From: Gemmatimonadota bacterium
GTDB taxonomy: Bacteria > Gemmatimonadota > Gemmatimonadetes > Longimicrobiales > Gaopeijiaceae
NCBI GenBank assembly: GCA_041390125.1
Contig: JAWKQN010000002.1
Coordinates: 248,001-312,000 of the forward strand
Length of the DNA: 64,000 bases
Reading direction: 5' to 3'
Below the pieces are notes generated by a model. It was not told the DNA's origin. It made no database searches and saw only the letters and a program-made list of their open reading frames with translations. Positions 53,882 to 62,292 of this stretch are shown here, piece after piece. Position numbers and translations under genes: made by a program. How positions within the stretch are numbered: position 1 is the first letter of the stretch; each line of letters starts with the position of its first letter.

Positions 53882-54069
53882 AGTGATGTGACGACCGCCG
53901 TGCCCTCGGCCGTCGCCTCACGAGGCCGCTGGCCACCTGCCCGATCAGGAGATCGCGGCTGGACTCCGGATCGATGTGGAGAAGGCCCCTGCCGCGACGC
54001 TGTCGCGGCCGGGCTCTCCCGATCCAACGAACCCTGGTGGTGGAGTGGTTCCTAGAAGGCCTGGGGTAG
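53882..54069 (+). pseudogene. Second plus-strand remnant ending QRTLVVEWFLEGLG
   Basis: One frame reads SPHEAAGHLPDQEIAAGLRI then DVEKAPAATLSR (near 53910-54008), after which a different frame gives LPIQRTLVVEWFLEGLG and a stop at 54067-54069. The eleven residues QRTLVVE(R/W)FLE match the remnant at 52761-52793; six of the seven codon differences are synonymous third-base changes. It therefore derives from a related protein that was once under selection. The end overlaps the 3' end of the minus-strand gene at 54052. Confidence 0.5.
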
Positions 54070-54582
54070 GGCGTCGATGATGGCCTGAGCCACGGCCCGA
54101 TGAGCCTCCTCGGCATCTACTCGCCACCAGTTCCCATTCTGAGAGGGAATGTCCTGCACGCCAGGTCCCGTCAGCCTCAAGCTCTTGATATCCTCCTCAA
54201 GGTGCCACTCCCCGAGCCACTTGATGCCGTCTTCGGCTGACTTTATGGAGTTGGGAGCGCGAAAGAGCAACTGTGGCTGAATGAACCCCCAAATCGAGTT
54301 CCTCGCGCCGAGGCACATGACCTTGAAAACCTCCTCGATCGACCCCCTGGGCTCGAACTTCGCGACTCCGCGGTCGACCGCTTCCTCGAGGAACATCACT
54401 GAATCGTCGGGGGCGGCTATCACGCTTGGTCCTGGAAGGTACCTTAGCGGTGGGGGAATCGTGAGGATGCCAGCGGCCTGCTCCCACAGAGAGTCGTGCT
54501 CGTAGAAGTGGAGCCCCTGAGGACCTCGGTGGACGGCTATGCGAGTGGGGAGCCTCGGAAGGGTCGACGTCGTTTCAGGCAT
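54052..54582 (-). CDS. Hypothetical protein, 176 aa (island)
   Basis: I do not recognise a family. The protein is soluble, begins RIAVHRGPQGLHFYEHDSLW, contains the strand-turn block YLPGPSVIAAPDDSVMFLEE and the Trp-rich MCLGARNSIWGFIQPQLLF, and ends DAEEAHRAVAQAIIDALPQAF, an amphipathic helix. ATG at 54582 is preferred over TTG at 54597 as GGAG lies upstream. It sits 39 bp after the BRCT gene in the same direction and is likely part of that operon. Confidence 0.55.
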   Translation of the reverse strand: MPETTSTLPRLPTRIAVHRGPQGLHFYEHDSLWEQAAGILTIPPPLRYLPGPSVIAAPDDSVMFLEEAVDRGVAKFEPRGSIEEVFKVMCLGARNSIWGFIQPQLLFRAPNSIKSAEDGIKWLGEWHLEEDIKSLRLTGPGVQDIPSQNGNWWRVDAEEAHRAVAQAIIDALPQAF

Positions 54583-54621
54583 GCCCGCGGTCTCCAACAG
54601 AATGGTGCGTAACTCCTACGT

Positions 54622-55326
54622 TCAGTATCCCGGCAGCTGGAGCTCCTGTGGGATCTCCTGCATCAGGCGGACGTAGGCCGCCGACCCCTCCTCCCGCTCG
54701 AACCACCGCGACTCGCCATCGATGCCCTCGACCTCCTCGAAGACCCGTTCGATCTCGTCGACCCAGGCGCGAGAGCTCGCCTCAAGGGGGACCTGCCTTA
54801 CGACTCGAACCTCGACGACGATGTCAGTGACCTCACCGAGGATCGCGTCGTCGTACAGCTCCCGGAATGCGCCGACGTAGTGCCCTTGGGCGGACACGTG
54901 GGCCCCCTCGCGCCGCAGGCGGTTCAGTGCCTGGTGAAAGTCTGCGAACTGGACGTACTCGCGGCTGGAGCGGAGGAACCGGTAGGTCACGACGATGACC
55001 TTCGCGTCGATCTCGCCGACGTTGACCTCTGCACAGGTTGCCAGCGCGTCCATGAACTGGGTCTCGTTCAGGATGTGCGGCCTACGCGCGAGGGCGCGGA
55101 GCTCCATCGCTTTCTCGATCTTCCTGCCGTAGCCGCCATGCTTCCAGTGGGGAGAGCCCTTCGCCCCGACGACCAAATAGTCGAGCCTCTCATTCACTTC
55201 AGTCTGGGTCTGGCCTCCTCGCGCCCTCACCTCGCGCTGGCCGGCCGTCCGTTTCAGGCTCAGCATCCCGCCGGTGAAGCAGAACACGCGGCCATCGAAG
55301 CTGACTGCCAGGTCACGGCCGCTCAG
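54622..55326 (-). CDS. BRCT-domain protein with apparent CTG start (island)
   Basis: About 234 residues. The N-terminal 95 residues form a BRCT domain: FDGRVFCFTGGMLSLKR, REVRARGGQTQTEVNERLDY, LVVGAKGSPHWKHGGYGRKI and ILNETQFMDAL follow the fold used in NAD-dependent DNA ligase and replication factor C. The remaining 140 residues (EVNVGEIDAKVIVVTYRFLR onward) are unassigned alpha/beta. The first standard start (GTG 55287) would delete the BRCT's first strand. A CTG at 55326 overlaps the upstream TGA, with AGGAGG 7 bases before it, giving a complete domain. It is coupled to the nuclease-like gene upstream and may be its DNA-end or partner-binding component. Confidence 0.78.
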   Translation of the reverse strand: MSGRDLAVSFDGRVFCFTGGMLSLKRTAGQREVRARGGQTQTEVNERLDYLVVGAKGSPHWKHGGYGRKIEKAMELRALARRPHILNETQFMDALATCAEVNVGEIDAKVIVVTYRFLRSSREYVQFADFHQALNRLRREGAHVSAQGHYVGAFRELYDDAILGEVTDIVVEVRVVRQVPLEASSRAWVDEIERVFEEVEGIDGESRWFEREEGSAAYVRLMQEIPQELQLPGY

Positions 55327-56420
55327 GATGTTACCTCCTCTTCGTCTGCATAGAGCGCCAGCGTTCCGACGAGCCGGTCTGCGAGGGAGTAGATGTCGTC
55401 GATGGAATCGATTGGCACCCTCGCTTCCTGTGCCTTTCCCCTATCGAACAGCCCGACGTACTTCTGAGACGTGTTGAAATAGAAGCGACACAGAGGCTTA
55501 CGATTGTTGTCATCGAGCAGGACACCGAAGTAGCTCTTCACATCACGCGGTGCGATCCGGTCAGCGGAGATACGCTGGCGTAGGATCGCCTTAACCGTAT
55601 GGAAGGCCTCGAGTTCTTCGTCGGTCGTCGCGACCTCGGAGCTTCCAGACGACTTTGCGTCCCCAAGGGTGCCGGCGTCGCGGGCCATTGGTTCGGCCGA
55701 TTCTTCGGTCGAGGCCAGCGCTGACTTGAGGCGGTCGCTGATCTGCTCGTTTACGAAGAGCCGGAACGCCTTCTGGACGAGCGGCTTGAACTGGTCCTTT
55801 ACCGCCTGGGTCACCCGCCCCGAATAGACGGCGGAAATAAACAGCCGAACCAGCTCCTCGGACGGGTCGTTGAGTTGTTCAGCAAGCAGACGTTTGATCT
55901 CTCGAGTGTACTTCAGGTCGGACGCTGCTTCGATGATCGCGTTCTGGTCGAAGTGGGACTTAGTGAGCTTCTTCAACTCCGGAACCACGGCGTCCTGAAT
56001 GTCGAGAAGATTGAACTCAAGGAAGGGGCGCGAGTCCATCTTGTTGGGTGCGTCCAGGTCCGAGAAGAACCGGTATATGAGGCCGTTGGTCAGCACACCG
56101 ATGCGCGCCTGAGTCACACTGAAGTACCTGTAGAGCTGGGATGGTGTGATGCGATCGAGGTTGGCGTTCACGGCCTTACACTCGAAGAGCATGATCACCT
56201 GTCCATCCTTCAGGATGGCGTAGTCGACCTTCTCTCCCTTCTTGACCCCCACATCAGCGGTCAGCTCTGGGGTCACCTCTGTCGGGTCGAAGACGTTGTA
56301 GCCGAGCGCATTGATGAACGGCATGACCAGAGCATTCTTCGTCGCCTCCTCAGTGGCTAGCCGGTCCACCTGCTTCGAGACTCGAGAAGCGAGGGCCATC
56401 AACTGGTCGAGGAAGTCCAT
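55323..56420 (-). CDS. HsdR-N-type nuclease-domain protein (island)
   Basis: A 365-residue protein whose first 150 residues match the type I restriction HsdR N-terminal domain: TEEATKNALVMPFINALGYN with Glu24/Glu25, KVDYAI with Asp66, and FECKAVN with Glu80 and Lys82, a complete PD-(D/E)xK nuclease motif. The helicase part of HsdR is absent. Residues 150-225 are helical, and 255-365 form a second domain (FHTVKAILRQRISADRIAPRD, RFYFNTSQKYVGLFDRG). Such stand-alone proteins occur in phage and defence loci. GC here is lower than in the chromosome (for example 35 of 60 bases at 55381-55440). Coupled to the BRCT gene. Confidence 0.85.
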   Translation of the reverse strand: MDFLDQLMALASRVSKQVDRLATEEATKNALVMPFINALGYNVFDPTEVTPELTADVGVKKGEKVDYAILKDGQVIMLFECKAVNANLDRITPSQLYRYFSVTQARIGVLTNGLIYRFFSDLDAPNKMDSRPFLEFNLLDIQDAVVPELKKLTKSHFDQNAIIEAASDLKYTREIKRLLAEQLNDPSEELVRLFISAVYSGRVTQAVKDQFKPLVQKAFRLFVNEQISDRLKSALASTEESAEPMARDAGTLGDAKSSGSSEVATTDEELEAFHTVKAILRQRISADRIAPRDVKSYFGVLLDDNNRKPLCRFYFNTSQKYVGLFDRGKAQEARVPIDSIDDIYSLADRLVGTLALYADEEEVTS

Positions 56421-57293
56421 GGGTCGGCTCAGTTGTGTCGGGGGACGGGGGATCGCGCGGGCTGGGTTGAACTATTCAGCCATGCTCACGAAGCGACCTC
56501 GTTGATACGGTTCTGAAAAGCTTCACCTACGCTGGACCGAATATACATCTCCAGCCGAAGGTCTCCTCTAATGTCTCTCGTGTCCACCCGCCGGTCCGAG
56601 ACCCCGCAGCTCGGCGCCCAGCCGGGCGATACCATCGAGCTGGATCCTCAGCACCCCCACTGAGCCGCTCCTGCTGGGCCGCGACCCACGGAGCTGAGGT
56701 CCTCCCGGTGCTGCTACCGTACGTGGACCCCCTCACCCCCCTCGGTGACCCCCTCACCCCCCTCGGTCCCTCCGCTTCCCTGAGCCCGCGTGGCCTCCAG
56801 GTGCTTCTCGGATCCGACGGTCACGAGCGGCGCGCTGCTCCGCCTCGGAAGCTCTTCGGTAGGAAGCCTGTCGAGGAGGGCGCCCCAGGATCGTTCAGGC
56901 GTCTTCAGTCGCCGTCCGACATCCGTCTGCTAGGCCGGGCGACGAGGGGGCGGCTCCGGACCCCAGCCAGTGGTCCACCTCCCCGACGCGTCTTCGCCTC
57001 GAGGCGCTTCGACCCTCCGCCTTGACACAAGAGCCGAGAGGAGGCGTCGGGTGAGCGCTCGGCCGCCCGCACCAGGAACGGCTGTTTACATGTCGCAAGT
57101 CTTGGGTGATGCTCCATGTGTTTGGACAACAACAGAGATATGGGGTCCGACGAAGTCCCACAACCAGCACGCCCGCCAGATGACTGCGGGTGGCCCCGGC
57201 ATCCACGGACCCTATCTTCAGCACCGCCCACTCCGTGCTTTGGCGGAGCGGTCCAGCGCCCGCTCCTACGTCACCCCCGGCCCCCACCGCCCC
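56421..57293. other. 873-bp non-coding right end of island
   Basis: No convincing gene on either strand. The left part should contain the promoter of the minus-strand cassette; a 21-bp duplication lies at 56727-56768. The stretch around 57085-57150 is AT-richer than its surroundings (GTTTACATGTCGCAAG, AACAACAGAGATATGG). Plus-strand frames translate into Pro/Leu/Arg-rich sequence without domains. The right junction with typical composition lies near 57180-57290. Confidence 0.5.
56727..56768. repeat. 21-bp perfect tandem duplication
   Basis: The 21-mer starting GACCCCCTCACCCCCCTCGG occurs at 56727-56747 and again directly at 56748-56768 without a mismatch, so the event is recent or the sequence is slippage-prone. 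Confidence 0.92.
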
Positions 57294-58172
57294 ATGTTCG
57301 ACGGCTTCCGCCCCTTCACCCAGACCGTGGACGGCATCGACCTCCACGGCGTCCTTGGCGGCTCCGGCCCCCCGCTCCTCCTGCTGCACGGGTATCCGCA
57401 GACGCACGTCATGTGGCACAAGGTGGCACCGCTGCTGCGGGACCACTTCACGCTCGTCGTGGCCGATCTGCGCGGCTACGGCGGGTCCTCCAAGCCGTCC
57501 TCCACGCCGGACCACGCGCCCTACTCCAAGCGCGCCATGGCCGCGGACCTGGTGGGCCTCATGGAACACCTGGGCTTCGCGCGCTTCGGCGTCCTGGCGC
57601 ACGACCGGGGGGCGCGGGTCGCGCACCGTCTCGCGCTCGACCACCCGGCCCGTGTGAGCGGCATGGTGCTCCTGGACATCGCGCCCACCCGGGAGATGTA
57701 CCGGGACGCCACGGACGACTTCGCCCGTGCCTACTGGCACTGGTTCTTCCTGATCCGGCCGGCGCCCATGCCCGAGCGCATGATCGGCGCCGATCCGCGC
57801 GCCTATTGGCTGGAGAAGTGTGGCGGCGGCTCCGCCGGCCTCACGCCCTTCACGGACGACGCGCTCCGAGCGTACCTGGACGCCTTCGACGATCCCGCCG
57901 CCATCGCCGCGAGCTGCGAGGACTATCGCGCGGCCGCCACCATCGACCTGCGGCACGACGACGAGGACGGGGGCCGGAAGATCGGCTGCCCCGTGCGCGT
58001 GCTCTGGGGCGCGCGCGGCGTCATCGAGCGCTGCTTCGACTGCCTGGCGCTCTGGCGCGAGCGCGCCGACCATGTGGACGGTCAGAGCCTCTCCGGCGGG
58101 CACTACCTGGCGGAGGAGCTGCCCGAGCAGGTCGCCGAACAGACCCTGGACTTCCTCGTCGGAAAGGATTGA
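57294..58172 (+). CDS. Fluoroacetate/haloacetate dehalogenase-like alpha/beta hydrolase
   Basis: Alpha/beta hydrolase of 292 residues. It matches the fluoroacetate dehalogenase family block by block: nucleophile Asp in AHDRGARVAHRLALDHP with the two conserved Arg, the acid in LLDIAPTREMY, the halide-stabilising RAYWHWFFL (His-Trp), IGADPRAYW, and catalytic His in LSGGHYLAEELPE. HGYPQTHVMWHKVAP gives the oxyanion loop. Family members cleave haloacetates or epoxides; the YWHW motif favours haloacetate-type activity. ATG without a clear ribosome-binding site. The dehydrogenase gene follows 4 bases later. Confidence 0.88.
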   Translation: MFDGFRPFTQTVDGIDLHGVLGGSGPPLLLLHGYPQTHVMWHKVAPLLRDHFTLVVADLRGYGGSSKPSSTPDHAPYSKRAMAADLVGLMEHLGFARFGVLAHDRGARVAHRLALDHPARVSGMVLLDIAPTREMYRDATDDFARAYWHWFFLIRPAPMPERMIGADPRAYWLEKCGGGSAGLTPFTDDALRAYLDAFDDPAAIAASCEDYRAAATIDLRHDDEDGGRKIGCPVRVLWGARGVIERCFDCLALWRERADHVDGQSLSGGHYLAEELPEQVAEQTLDFLVGKD

Positions 58173-58176
58173 ACCG

Positions 58177-59247
58177 ATGCCCTCCCCTGCACGATACCGG
58201 ATCGCCACCATCCCCGGAGACGGCATCGGCGCGGAGGTGATCCCCGCCGGACAGCACGTCGTGGACGCGGTGGGCCGCCGCCACGGCTTCACCGTGACCT
58301 GGGACGTCTTCGACTGGTCCTGTGCCCGCTACCAGGCCACCGGACGTCTGATGCCGGAAGACGGCATCGCGCAGGTGAGCGCGCACGACGCCATCTACCT
58401 GGGTGCCGTCGGCGCGCCCGACGTGCCCGACCACGTGTCGCTGTGGGGGTTGCTCATCCCACTCCGGCGGGAGCTGGATCAATACGCCAACGTGCGCCCG
58501 GTGCGGCTGCTGCGGGGGGTGCGCTCGCCGCTGGCGGACCGCGACGCCTCCGACATCGACTTCGTGGTCGTGCGCGAGAACGTGGAAGGGGAATACTCCG
58601 AAGTGGGCGGACGCGTCTACGCCGGGACGGAGCGCGAGACCGTGGTGCAGGAGTCCGTCTTCACCCGGCGCGGCGTGGACCGGATCCTCGACTACGCGTT
58701 CGGATTGGCCAGCACGCGCCCGCGCCGGCACGTCACCTCCGCCACCAAGTCCAACGGCATCGTGCACACCATGCCGTTCTGGGATGAGCGCTTCCGCGCC
58801 GCCGCGGCCCGCCATCCGGACGTGGGCACCGCGCAGTTCCACATCGACATCCTGACCGCGCACTTCGTGCTGCACCCGGACTGGTTCGACGTGGTCGTGG
58901 GGTCCAACCTGTTCGGCGACATCCTGTCGGATCTCGGGCCCGCGGTGGCGGGCTCCATCGGCATCGCGCCCTCCGCCAACTTGAATCCGGAGCGCGCGTA
59001 TCCGTCGATGTTCGAGCCCGTGCACGGCTCGGCGCCCGATATCGCCGGGCAGGGGATCGCCAACCCGGTGGCGGCCATCTGGAGCGCCGCGCTCATGCTC
59101 GAACACCTGGGGCAGCCGGATGCGGCCCGCGAGCTGGAGCACGCCATCGAGACGTCCATCGAACGGCCGGACACGCGCACGCGCGACCTGGGGGGGAGCG
59201 CCACCACCGTGCAGGCGGCCGAAGCCGTGGTGGCGGCCTTGCGCTGA
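58177..59247 (+). CDS. Tartrate/D-malate dehydrogenase (isopropylmalate dehydrogenase family)
   Basis: NAD-dependent beta-decarboxylating dehydrogenase of 356 residues. The opening IATIPGDGIGAEVIPAGQHV, the substrate helix SLWGLLIPLRRELDQYANVRPV, RENVEGEYSEVGGR, the metal-binding GSNLFGDILSDL and the nucleotide region EPVHGSAPDIAGQGIANP are all intact. The WGLLIPLRR segment, in place of the Leu-rich loop of LeuB, is typical of tartrate dehydrogenase/D-malate dehydrogenase. It is translated with the dehalogenase-like hydrolase (4-bp gap), so both may serve catabolism of hydroxy- or halo-acids. Confidence 0.9.
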   Translation: MPSPARYRIATIPGDGIGAEVIPAGQHVVDAVGRRHGFTVTWDVFDWSCARYQATGRLMPEDGIAQVSAHDAIYLGAVGAPDVPDHVSLWGLLIPLRRELDQYANVRPVRLLRGVRSPLADRDASDIDFVVVRENVEGEYSEVGGRVYAGTERETVVQESVFTRRGVDRILDYAFGLASTRPRRHVTSATKSNGIVHTMPFWDERFRAAAARHPDVGTAQFHIDILTAHFVLHPDWFDVVVGSNLFGDILSDLGPAVAGSIGIAPSANLNPERAYPSMFEPVHGSAPDIAGQGIANPVAAIWSAALMLEHLGQPDAARELEHAIETSIERPDTRTRDLGGSATTVQAAEAVVAALR

Positions 59248-59273
59248 GGCGAGGGCGCCGCCCCCCGCCTTTT
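59248..59273 (+). terminator. Rho-independent terminator candidate
   Basis: GGCGAGGG (59248-59255) pairs with CCCCCGCC (59262-59269) with one A/C mismatch and a loop of about six bases, followed by TTTT at 59270-59273. It begins immediately after the dehydrogenase stop codon. Confidence 0.65.
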
Positions 59274-60484
59274 CAGCTCGGGTCGTTCAACACCCCCAGG
59301 AACAGCAGCGTCCCCGACAGCCGTTCCCGGATGGCGAAGACGAAGGGCCGGTCGAAGCGGATCTCGGGCGACGCCGCCGCCTCCAGGACGGCCACGCCCG
59401 TGGCGGCCGCGGCCTCCGTGCCCTTCTCGTCCACAGCGATGAAGCTCTTCTGCTTCACCTCGTCGATGTAGACGCCTCCGTTCTGTACCATTCGGCTGAA
59501 GTCCGCCCGGGCCGCGTCGAACGCCGCATCCATCCCCAGCGCGATCAGCACGTCGTTCAGCTGCTTCTCCCACGCCAGCTCGAAGCGGGGGAGCACCACG
59601 GTGCCTTCGGTCTCGATCAGGCCCTCCGTGATGCCGCGCCAGCGCTCCGCATCCAGAGCGCGGGCCAACGCGCCCGCGCTGGTCCCCTCCCGCGGCAGCA
59701 GCGCCACGAACGAGAAGGCACCCCCGCCGTACGGGAGCTCGACCGCAGAGAGGCCCGCGTCACCGTACATGGACATCGTGCCCTCCCGCCGCATGAGCGG
59801 CACGTGGACCGGCCCGCCCGGCGTGGCGAACGGCTCGGTGCGGGTGTCGTCGCGGTCGAAGGTCTCGGTCCAGTCCGCCTTGAAGTACACGGCGTTCAGC
59901 AGCAACACGACCAGATCCGGCGGGAGATCGTCATACATGCGCGGGATCTTTCCACCGGTCCCGTCCGACACCCATCCGTTGATCCGGGCGAGCGTCCCGG
60001 GGGCGGCGAAGTCCACCATCTCGGCCGTGGCGTCGAAGTGCTCTGCCACGCGGTCCAGGAAGTCGCCGAGGATGGGGTAGCCCAACCGCGCCCAGACCGA
60101 GTTGGCGATCCGGACGTCGACCACGGGATCCAGCCCGGTCAGCAGACCGATCAGGTCTTCGTAGCCCTGGTTGATGGCGCTCTCGTCCAGGCCTCCGAAC
60201 CCGAGCGCACCGGCCATCCCGTCGAAGGTGGTGCCGGCCGCGCCGTTGAGGGTCATCCCCAGCGCCATCGACGCGGACAGCGGCGAGAAGAACAGGTTGG
60301 CCTCCGGATCGTCCGCGGACAGGGGTCCGAGCAGGTCGAAGCCGAACGACGTGCTGCGCTCGATGAGCAGACGCTCGTCGCTGGACAACGTGCGGGGCAG
60401 CTGCGTGATCGGCGCGCCGGGGCCGGTGCTTCCCTCCCCGCATGCGAGCAGCAGGGCGGTCACGAACAGGGAGAGTCGGCGCAT
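59273..60484 (-). CDS. Lipoprotein serpin (predicted inhibitory)
   Basis: Serine protease inhibitor of the serpin fold, 403 residues. A lipobox ALLLACGEG anchors it to a membrane. Serpin marks are NLFFSPLSASMALGMTLNGA, LLNAVYFKADWTETF, and the C-terminal FDRPFVFAIRERLSGTLLFL. The reactive-centre loop reads GTEAAAATGVAVLEAAASPE, exactly the alpha-1-antitrypsin length (20 residues), with the Ala-rich hinge needed for loop insertion, so it should be inhibitory. By that alignment P1 is Ala, suggesting an elastase- or subtilisin-like target. GGAGG lies 6 bases before the ATG. It is convergent with the dehydrogenase gene. Confidence 0.94.
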   Translation of the reverse strand: MRRLSLFVTALLLACGEGSTGPGAPITQLPRTLSSDERLLIERSTSFGFDLLGPLSADDPEANLFFSPLSASMALGMTLNGAAGTTFDGMAGALGFGGLDESAINQGYEDLIGLLTGLDPVVDVRIANSVWARLGYPILGDFLDRVAEHFDATAEMVDFAAPGTLARINGWVSDGTGGKIPRMYDDLPPDLVVLLLNAVYFKADWTETFDRDDTRTEPFATPGGPVHVPLMRREGTMSMYGDAGLSAVELPYGGGAFSFVALLPREGTSAGALARALDAERWRGITEGLIETEGTVVLPRFELAWEKQLNDVLIALGMDAAFDAARADFSRMVQNGGVYIDEVKQKSFIAVDEKGTEAAAATGVAVLEAAASPEIRFDRPFVFAIRERLSGTLLFLGVLNDPS

Positions 60485-60633
60485 CGGAGGCCTCCGGGCG
60501 TATCGGATCAGGACGCGGTCGGCGCTCCTGCCAGGAGCGTGCCGCCACCGCGAGCGAGCCGCCGGACCGGCCTCCACGCGGCCGGCCCGACGGTCTCCCC
60601 AGGAAACGCGTGAGCGCACGCACCCGTGACGGG

Positions 60634-62091
60634 TCAGCACCAGCGCACGCGCACGCGGTAGGTCAGCTCCGTCTCGGCGTTCGCCGCCAGGTCCACACGG
60701 AAGCGGAACGTCCAGGCGTCCATCTCCTCGTGCGGGTGCGACGCCCGGAGCATCGTCCAGTCGCCGCCCACCGGCTCGACCACGGTGACGGTCTGCGGCT
60801 CGTCCTTGCGGTTGCGCAGCGACAGCGTCCATTCGCTCTCGGTCACACAGGATCCGAGGATGTCGAAGGCCGTCTGGCGTCGGTCGGCCACCACGTCGAA
60901 GGCCTCACCGATACGGATGCCCACGGTCTCGTTCCGCGGGGTGTGGTCGATCCGGTCCTCGCCCACGAACTGCTGCGCGCCGGAGCGATCCGCCTTGTAG
61001 ACCCGCACCACGCCGCGCGGCAGCGGCATGCCCAGGCCCTCCCGCTCCCGGTTCTGGAAGCGCAGGAACACGCCGGCCTTCTGGTTCTGGCTCACGTCCC
61101 CGTACTGGCTCCGGAACAGCCAGGACTCGCCACGGAAGACCAGCTCCTTCTCCACCGCGAAGCCGCGACCCTCCAGGAGCACGACCTGCTTCTGCTCGTT
61201 GTTCTTGAGGTCCGTGGGGCGGTCCAGCGTGTACAGGTGGTACTCGAAGAGACCTTCCTCGGAGAAGGGTGCGGCCTGGGCGGCCTCCGCCATCACGGCG
61301 TCCCGGCGCATGCGGTCCTCCCAGCCCACGTTGTCCACGACACGCCGGACATCGCCGGCCACGAGCTTGAGACGCGCGCCATCGAACGTGGTCCCGCTCT
61401 GGTTGACCAGCGTCACCCAGCCGGTCAGGTCGCCGTGCGCATCGTTCTCGTCCAGCACCAGCACGTAGTCCGCCGACCAGTTGAGCCCGCCCGTCAGATA
61501 CGAGACCTCCGTGGGCGCGGGCCCGGCCGGTGCCTCCACCTGCCACACGAGCGAGGGGCTGGCGATCAGGTCGCCCGGCACCTCCGAGAACGCGAAGCGG
61601 CCCGGCACGTCGAACGTGATCTCCCCGTCCACGCGCAGCACGGGACGTCCGTTGACCGCCAGAACCTCGGCCTCCACCGGGGACTCGGAGCCGTCGGGCA
61701 GGCGGCGATAGATCCGCACCGTGCGGCCCACGTACTTCTGCAGGAGCGTTTCGGGGCTGAGCAGGTCGTAGCGGTAGTTCTGCTCCAGCAGCCGGAAGGG
61801 CGTGCGTCCCAGCGGGCGCACGTGCACCGTCTGCGCCTGGATCTGCGAGGCCACGTCCGCATACTCGACCGGGGTGGTTCCCCCCGGGAGCGACAGCGTG
61901 CGCACCTCGCGCACCAAGCCGAAGTTCTGGTTGTAGACCGTGACGGTGACGCTCTCGCGGTCGTCCGCGCTGGAGCGCACGACGGGAGGGAGGGCGCTTC
62001 CGGCGGATGGAGCGGGCACCGGCGCGAAGGGCAGCAGGCCCAGCGCGGCGGTGGCCACCAGGGCGGGACGAACGGCGGGGAACGGCGTCAT
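60634..62091 (-). CDS. DUF4139 exported protein
   Basis: A 485-residue exported protein (signal about 1-30). The body matches DUF4139: VTVYNQNFGLVREVRTLSLP at the start, VSYLTGGLNWSADYVLVLDE in the middle (the family's most conserved block) and a beta-rich second half with FDGARLKLVAGDVRRV, MPLPRGVVRVYKADRSG and a C-terminal TFRFRVDLAANAETELTYRV. Family members are secreted or envelope beta proteins of unknown role. The C-terminus ends in Cys. It is followed, in transcription order, by the serpin gene 149 bp away. Confidence 0.88.
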   Translation of the reverse strand: MTPFPAVRPALVATAALGLLPFAPVPAPSAGSALPPVVRSSADDRESVTVTVYNQNFGLVREVRTLSLPGGTTPVEYADVASQIQAQTVHVRPLGRTPFRLLEQNYRYDLLSPETLLQKYVGRTVRIYRRLPDGSESPVEAEVLAVNGRPVLRVDGEITFDVPGRFAFSEVPGDLIASPSLVWQVEAPAGPAPTEVSYLTGGLNWSADYVLVLDENDAHGDLTGWVTLVNQSGTTFDGARLKLVAGDVRRVVDNVGWEDRMRRDAVMAEAAQAAPFSEEGLFEYHLYTLDRPTDLKNNEQKQVVLLEGRGFAVEKELVFRGESWLFRSQYGDVSQNQKAGVFLRFQNREREGLGMPLPRGVVRVYKADRSGAQQFVGEDRIDHTPRNETVGIRIGEAFDVVADRRQTAFDILGSCVTESEWTLSLRNRKDEPQTVTVVEPVGGDWTMLRASHPHEEMDAWTFRFRVDLAANAETELTYRVRVRWC

Positions 62092-62292
62092 GGTCTACAT
62101 CCCGGTCGGGGTGCCGAGAGGCCGACTCCGGCCTCCCTCACTGTCCAGGACGATCGAAGCCCGCATTCCTGCACACCGGGCTGCGAACGGGCCCGGGAGC
62201 GGCCCCGCGTGGACGATGGGGCGGCGGGCCCCGCGCGGGGGCGGACGAGGCGGCGGGCCCCCGCCCGGGAAGCCCGCTCGCCCCGCTCTCCG

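Noticed and set aside
54622..55287. BRCT gene with GTG start at 55287
   Set aside because: It would delete the first BRCT strand; the upstream CTG with AGGAGG fits better, though not proven.
56708..57025. Plus-strand frame including the 21-bp duplication
   Set aside because: Pro/Leu/Arg-rich, without homology or ribosome-binding site.
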